A stretch of 8,803 nucleotides of DNA from an uncultured Leucothrix sp. Lineage in GTDB: Bacteria; Pseudomonadota; Gammaproteobacteria; Thiotrichales; Thiotrichaceae. Of the stretch, positions 6,050-8,803 are shown in pieces. The stretch spans positions 1-8,803 of the forward strand of contig CALAJG010000301.1 of assembly GCA_937923375.1 (NCBI GenBank), read 5' to 3'. How positions within the stretch are numbered: the first letter of the stretch is position 1; each line of letters starts with the position of its first letter. The position numbers and the translations under genes were made by a program. The notes below the pieces were generated by a model. The model was not told the origin of the DNA. It saw only the letters and a list, made by a program, of their open reading frames with translations, and ran no database searches.

Positions 6050-7366
6050 ATGAAACGCATACTGCTTGATAAGCTCTTGGCATGGAAAAAAAAGGCAACC
6101 AGAAAGCCTTTAGTGATTGATGGCGCAAGACAAACTGGCAAAACCTACCTGTTGCAAACATTGCTTGGCAACGAGTTCGAAAACACCTTGCGCTTAGATT
6201 TTCTTGAAAACCCAGGTCTATCTGATGCCTTTGAAGGGTCGATTAGTCCAGATGACATCATCACAAATGTTGAGTTGTTAACTGGACAAGTTTTTAACGC
6301 AAAGACAGACTTACTAATACTGGATGAAATTGGCGAATGCCCAAGAGCGGTAACCTCACTTAAATATTTTGCAGAAAAAACCCCCCACTACTTTATTGCG
6401 GCAAGTGGATCGAACATCGGCCTGCTAAGCTCGTTTCCTGTCGGCAAAGTTGAACAACATAATTTACGTCCGCTGACCTTTCGGGAGTTCTTATGGGCAT
6501 CCGGAGAGCAGGCGCTAATCAAAGCATTTGAGAGCCAAATCAACTCTGCTGTAGCGCATACAAAGCTATTCGATAAGTTGACGGATTACTACTTTATTGG
6601 GGGGATGCCTGAAGCGGTGGCGACTTGGTATGAATCAGCTGATGCCAGTATTCTTGATAGAATCAAAGCGGTTTCAACGGTTCAAGCTGACTTGGTCGAA
6701 GGTTATAAACGAGACTTTGGGAAATACTCTGGAAAATTAGATGCTCAGCTGATTGAATCATTGTTTACGAACATTCCGTCACAACTTTCCTCTGTATTTG
6801 ATGACTCGGTTAAGCGTTTTAAGTTTAAGGGCGTATTTGAGCGAAAGTCACGCTATGCTGTTTTTGAAAGTGCAATATCTTGGCTGCATCGCTGTCGCTT
6901 AACCTTGCAAAATTACCCTGTTGAAGGCACACCAAGGTCGCCTTTGGCAGCCTACCAAAAGAATAATCGAGTTAAGTTATTCTTGTTTGATGTTGGTTTG
7001 CTAAATCATATGCTTGATACTGGCTACAACGAAATCAAACAGCAGGGTTATGAGTATAAGGGGTATATCGCTGAGAATTTTGTGCAACAAGAGTTAGCAG
7101 CAATGGGCGCGGAGCCAAGTTATTCCTGGGGTGATGCGCGTGCTGAAATTGAGTTTATTATTTCAAATGACTCTGGACAGGTCATCCCAATTGAGGTGAA
7201 AAGTGGCAGTCGTACGCGGGCTAAGTCGCTGCAATCCTACATCACTAAATGTAAGCCGATTAGAACGATAAAACTTACAGGAACTCAGGGCTCTTCAGCG
7301 TTGGAGAAAGAAAATATTGTTATGCCGCTGTACTTTGTAGAGCATGTGTTTGAGTATTTAAATTAA
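6050..7366 (+). CDS. AAA_14 / DUF4143 family ATPase
   Basis: The 438-residue protein is a member of the widespread but poorly understood ATP-binding DUF4143 family. Seen directly: Walker A GARQTGKT (25-32), Walker B LLILDEI (88-94), a sensor-like ASGSN (118-122), the family motifs RPLTFREFLWA (140-150) and YFIGGMPEAV (181-190), then the DUF4143 region to the end. The C-terminal part resembles a PD-(D/E)XK nuclease fold, with AENF (341-344), EIEF (366-369) and IEVKSG (381-386). The middle acid, usually Asp, is Glu368, so nuclease activity is uncertain. A TTG at 6038 could add four residues, but the ATG at 6050 aligns better with relatives (MKRxLxxKLxxW). Neither has a visible Shine-Dalgarno site. 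It is divergent from the hybrid kinase and convergent with ycaO. Family members occur as solitary genes, and no partner is visible here. Cellular role unknown. Confidence 0.92.
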   Translation: MKRILLDKLLAWKKKATRKPLVIDGARQTGKTYLLQTLLGNEFENTLRLDFLENPGLSDAFEGSISPDDIITNVELLTGQVFNAKTDLLILDEIGECPRAVTSLKYFAEKTPHYFIAASGSNIGLLSSFPVGKVEQHNLRPLTFREFLWASGEQALIKAFESQINSAVAHTKLFDKLTDYYFIGGMPEAVATWYESADASILDRIKAVSTVQADLVEGYKRDFGKYSGKLDAQLIESLFTNIPSQLSSVFDDSVKRFKFKGVFERKSRYAVFESAISWLHRCRLTLQNYPVEGTPRSPLAAYQKNNRVKLFLFDVGLLNHMLDTGYNEIKQQGYEYKGYIAENFVQQELAAMGAEPSYSWGDARAEIEFIISNDSGQVIPIEVKSGSRTRAKSLQSYITKCKPIRTIKLTGTQGSSALEKENIVMPLYFVEHVFEYLN

Positions 7367-7382
7367 CGTGTCTGATAAATTG

Positions 7383-7407
7383 AAAGGGCTATATTGCCAG
7401 CCCCTTT
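7383..7407. terminator. Stem-loop between ATPase gene and ycaO
   Basis: GGGCT (7386-7390) pairs with AGCCC (7399-7403) around an eight-base loop, and AAA (7383-7385) can pair with TTT (7405-7407) across a bulged C. On the minus strand the stem is followed by TTTCAATTTATC, so it most likely ends ycaO transcription; on the plus strand it may serve the ATPase gene less well. It lies midway in the 51-base gap between two converging genes. Confidence 0.6.
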
Positions 7408-7417
7408 AGCACTAATG

Positions 7418-8803
7418 TCAAGCGATTGAGTTTTCGGAGATTAGTGAGCGCGCCTTATGCAGTTTCTTGTAACTTTCGATTAATTTTTGATGCCTATCCA
7501 AGCCTTCCAGCTTCATACTCGTCTTAGTCAGTCCAAAAAAGGTGATCTCGCTCTTCACCGAGCCAACAACGTTCTTCATATTCTCTTCGCCAAACATACG
7601 ATTTAAGTTACCAATGAAGTCCTCAAACTCCAGATCGTCATCCAGCGCAATTTCAAGCACCGCATGAACCGCTTGATAGAAAAGTCCACGCTCAACGGTA
7701 TTATCGTTGTACTGCAAGAAGTCACCGACGTGCTCAATCGCAACATCAAGGTCGCCTAGTGCGAGCGTAATCAAGATCTTCAGTTCAAGAATCGTCAGCT
7801 GACCCCACACCGTGTTCTCATCAAACTCGATGCCGATTAGCGTTTTAATATCGGTATAATTATCCAGCTGACTTTCTTCCAAACGTTCCAGCAAAGCGGC
7901 TAATGCATCATCATCTAGCGAATGAATATTTAAAATGTCTTCGCGGAAACTCAGCGCCTTATTGGTGTTGTCCCAAATTAAGTCTTCTACCGGATACACT
8001 TCTGAATAATCAGGAACCAGAATGCGGCAAGCCGTTGCCCCAAGCGTGTCAAACACGGCCATGTACGACTCTTTACCGATGCTGCCTAAAATATCAAATA
8101 GCCTCGTAGCCTCATCTTCACTAGTACCTGAGAAGTCCCACTCGCTGAACTCATAATCGTGATTGTCACTAAAGAAGCGCCAAGAAATAACACCGGTGGA
8201 GTCAATAAAGTGCTCAACAAAGTTCTCTGATTCCTTCACGGCCATGCTATTAAATGTCGGTTGCGGTAGATCATTTAAACCTTCAAAACTGCGGCCTTGT
8301 AACAACTCAGTCAGGCTGCGTTCTAGTGCGACTTCAAAGCTAGGATGTGCGCCAAACGAGGCAAATACACCACCGTTGCGTGGGTTCATAAGTGTGACGC
8401 ACATCACCGGGAATCGACCACCAAGCGATGCGTCTTTCACCACAACAGGGAAGCCTTGTTCTTCTAGGGCTTTGATACCTTCAAGGATGCTTGGGTACTT
8501 TTCTAAGACTTCCTGCGACACGTCGGGTAAGACAATTTCTTCTTCAATAATTTGCTTTTTAACGGCGCGCTCAAAGATCTCAGACAGGCACTGCACCTGT
8601 GCTTCTGGCAGGTTATTTCCTGCGCTCATACCGTTGCTTAAGAATAAATTCTCAATCAAGTTAGATGGGAAATAGACCGTCTCGCCATCTGACTGACGTA
8701 CATAAGGAATTGAGCAGATACCGCGCTCAACCAATCCAGAGTTGGTATCAATCAGATGTGAGCCACGTAACTCTTTGTCGAAATCGTAAATGTCTAAACA
8801 ATG
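7418..8803 (-). CDS. ycaO: YcaO protein (ribosomal protein S12 methylthiotransferase accessory type), 5'-truncated
   Basis: The frame stays open to the right edge, and an in-frame TTG at 8734 is not the real start: residues before it (GSHLIDTNSGLVERGICSIP) match the E. coli YcaO region SMLIDLQSGNEDRGICGLP, as remembered. 461 residues are present; E. coli YcaO has 586, so about 125 N-terminal residues are missing. Seen directly: the ATP-binding helix SNGMSAGNNLPEAQVQ followed by CLSEIFERAVK, with the conserved Asn, Glu, Gln, Glu, Glu and Arg; GGRFPVMCV; FASFGAHP; and LERSLTELLQGR. YcaO proteins bind ATP and activate amide carbonyls; this non-azoline subtype is linked genetically to RimO, which methylthiolates ribosomal protein S12, but its exact reaction is unsettled. 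The C-terminus is a helical, TPR-like extension and lacks the proline-rich PxPxP tail of azoline-forming YcaO enzymes. No precursor peptide, RimO or partner enzyme is adjacent. Probably a single-gene unit. Confidence 0.95.
   Translation of the reverse strand, partial: HCLDIYDFDKELRGSHLIDTNSGLVERGICSIPYVRQSDGETVYFPSNLIENLFLSNGMSAGNNLPEAQVQCLSEIFERAVKKQIIEEEIVLPDVSQEVLEKYPSILEGIKALEEQGFPVVVKDASLGGRFPVMCVTLMNPRNGGVFASFGAHPSFEVALERSLTELLQGRSFEGLNDLPQPTFNSMAVKESENFVEHFIDSTGVISWRFFSDNHDYEFSEWDFSGTSEDEATRLFDILGSIGKESYMAVFDTLGATACRILVPDYSEVYPVEDLIWDNTNKALSFREDILNIHSLDDDALAALLERLEESQLDNYTDIKTLIGIEFDENTVWGQLTILELKILITLALGDLDVAIEHVGDFLQYNDNTVERGLFYQAVHAVLEIALDDDLEFEDFIGNLNRMFGEENMKNVVGSVKSEITFFGLTKTSMKLEGLDRHQKLIESYKKLHKARSLISENSIA

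Noticed and set aside
5911..6141. 76-residue minus-strand frame over the divergent promoter
   Set aside because: It spans the repeats, the ATPase promoter and the start of the ATPase gene, and shows no ribosome binding site or recognisable motif.
8163..8675. 170-residue plus-strand frame
   Set aside because: It is wholly antisense to conserved ycaO sequence and its composition (Ser, Thr, Cys and Arg rich) is that of a shadow frame.
7418..8803. RiPP (azoline) biosynthesis cluster based on YcaO
   Set aside because: The protein is the E. coli-type YcaO without the PxPxP tail, and no precursor peptide, dehydrogenase or E1-like partner is adjacent.

Overview
The window looks like a chromosomal segment of a gammaproteobacterium with moderate GC, probably aquatic or marine. 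The best taxonomic clue is the right-hand gene, a close relative of Escherichia coli YcaO. The membrane sensor fused to an AraC-type output and the stand-alone DUF4143 ATPase also fit such genomes. The species cannot be fixed from the sequence. I see no rRNA, tRNA, CRISPR array, insertion sequence or phage gene.

Layout. (1) 3-1091, +: the C-terminal two thirds of a GMC-family flavin oxidoreductase; its FAD-binding N-terminus lies off the left edge. (2) 1092-1419: a 328-base gap with no convincing gene. (3) 1420-2823, +: a complete amidase-signature hydrolase with the full Lys-cisSer-Ser triad. (4) 2867-3046, -: a previously easy-to-miss 59-residue membrane or lipoprotein-like peptide with a strong ribosome binding site and its own leader. 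(5) 3183-5873, -: an 896-residue one-chain two-component system (seven membrane segments, PAS, histidine kinase, receiver, AraC-type DNA-binding domain). (6) 5874-6049: a divergent promoter region holding two 26-bp near-identical direct repeats, one of which contains a perfect 16-bp palindrome. (7) 6050-7366, +: an AAA_14/DUF4143 ATPase with a PD-(D/E)XK-like C-terminus. (8) 7418-8803, -: YcaO, 5'-truncated by the right edge.

How the parts relate. The GMC enzyme and amidase are co-directional, but the 328-base gap between them argues against a tight operon. The amidase and the small gene converge, and the ATPase and ycaO converge on a stem-loop. The kinase and ATPase diverge from the repeat-bearing region. 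The membrane-tethered regulator could control genes next to it (the ATPase through the twin repeats, or the small peptide gene downstream), but the repeats may equally be a self-control site of the ATPase gene; the sequence alone does not decide.

The two items most worth following are the twin palindromic repeats placed 32 bp apart over the ATPase promoter, and the 59-residue peptide whose lipobox-like motif lies only seven residues from its C-terminus. I found no clear multi-gene novel system such as a defence island or RiPP cluster.
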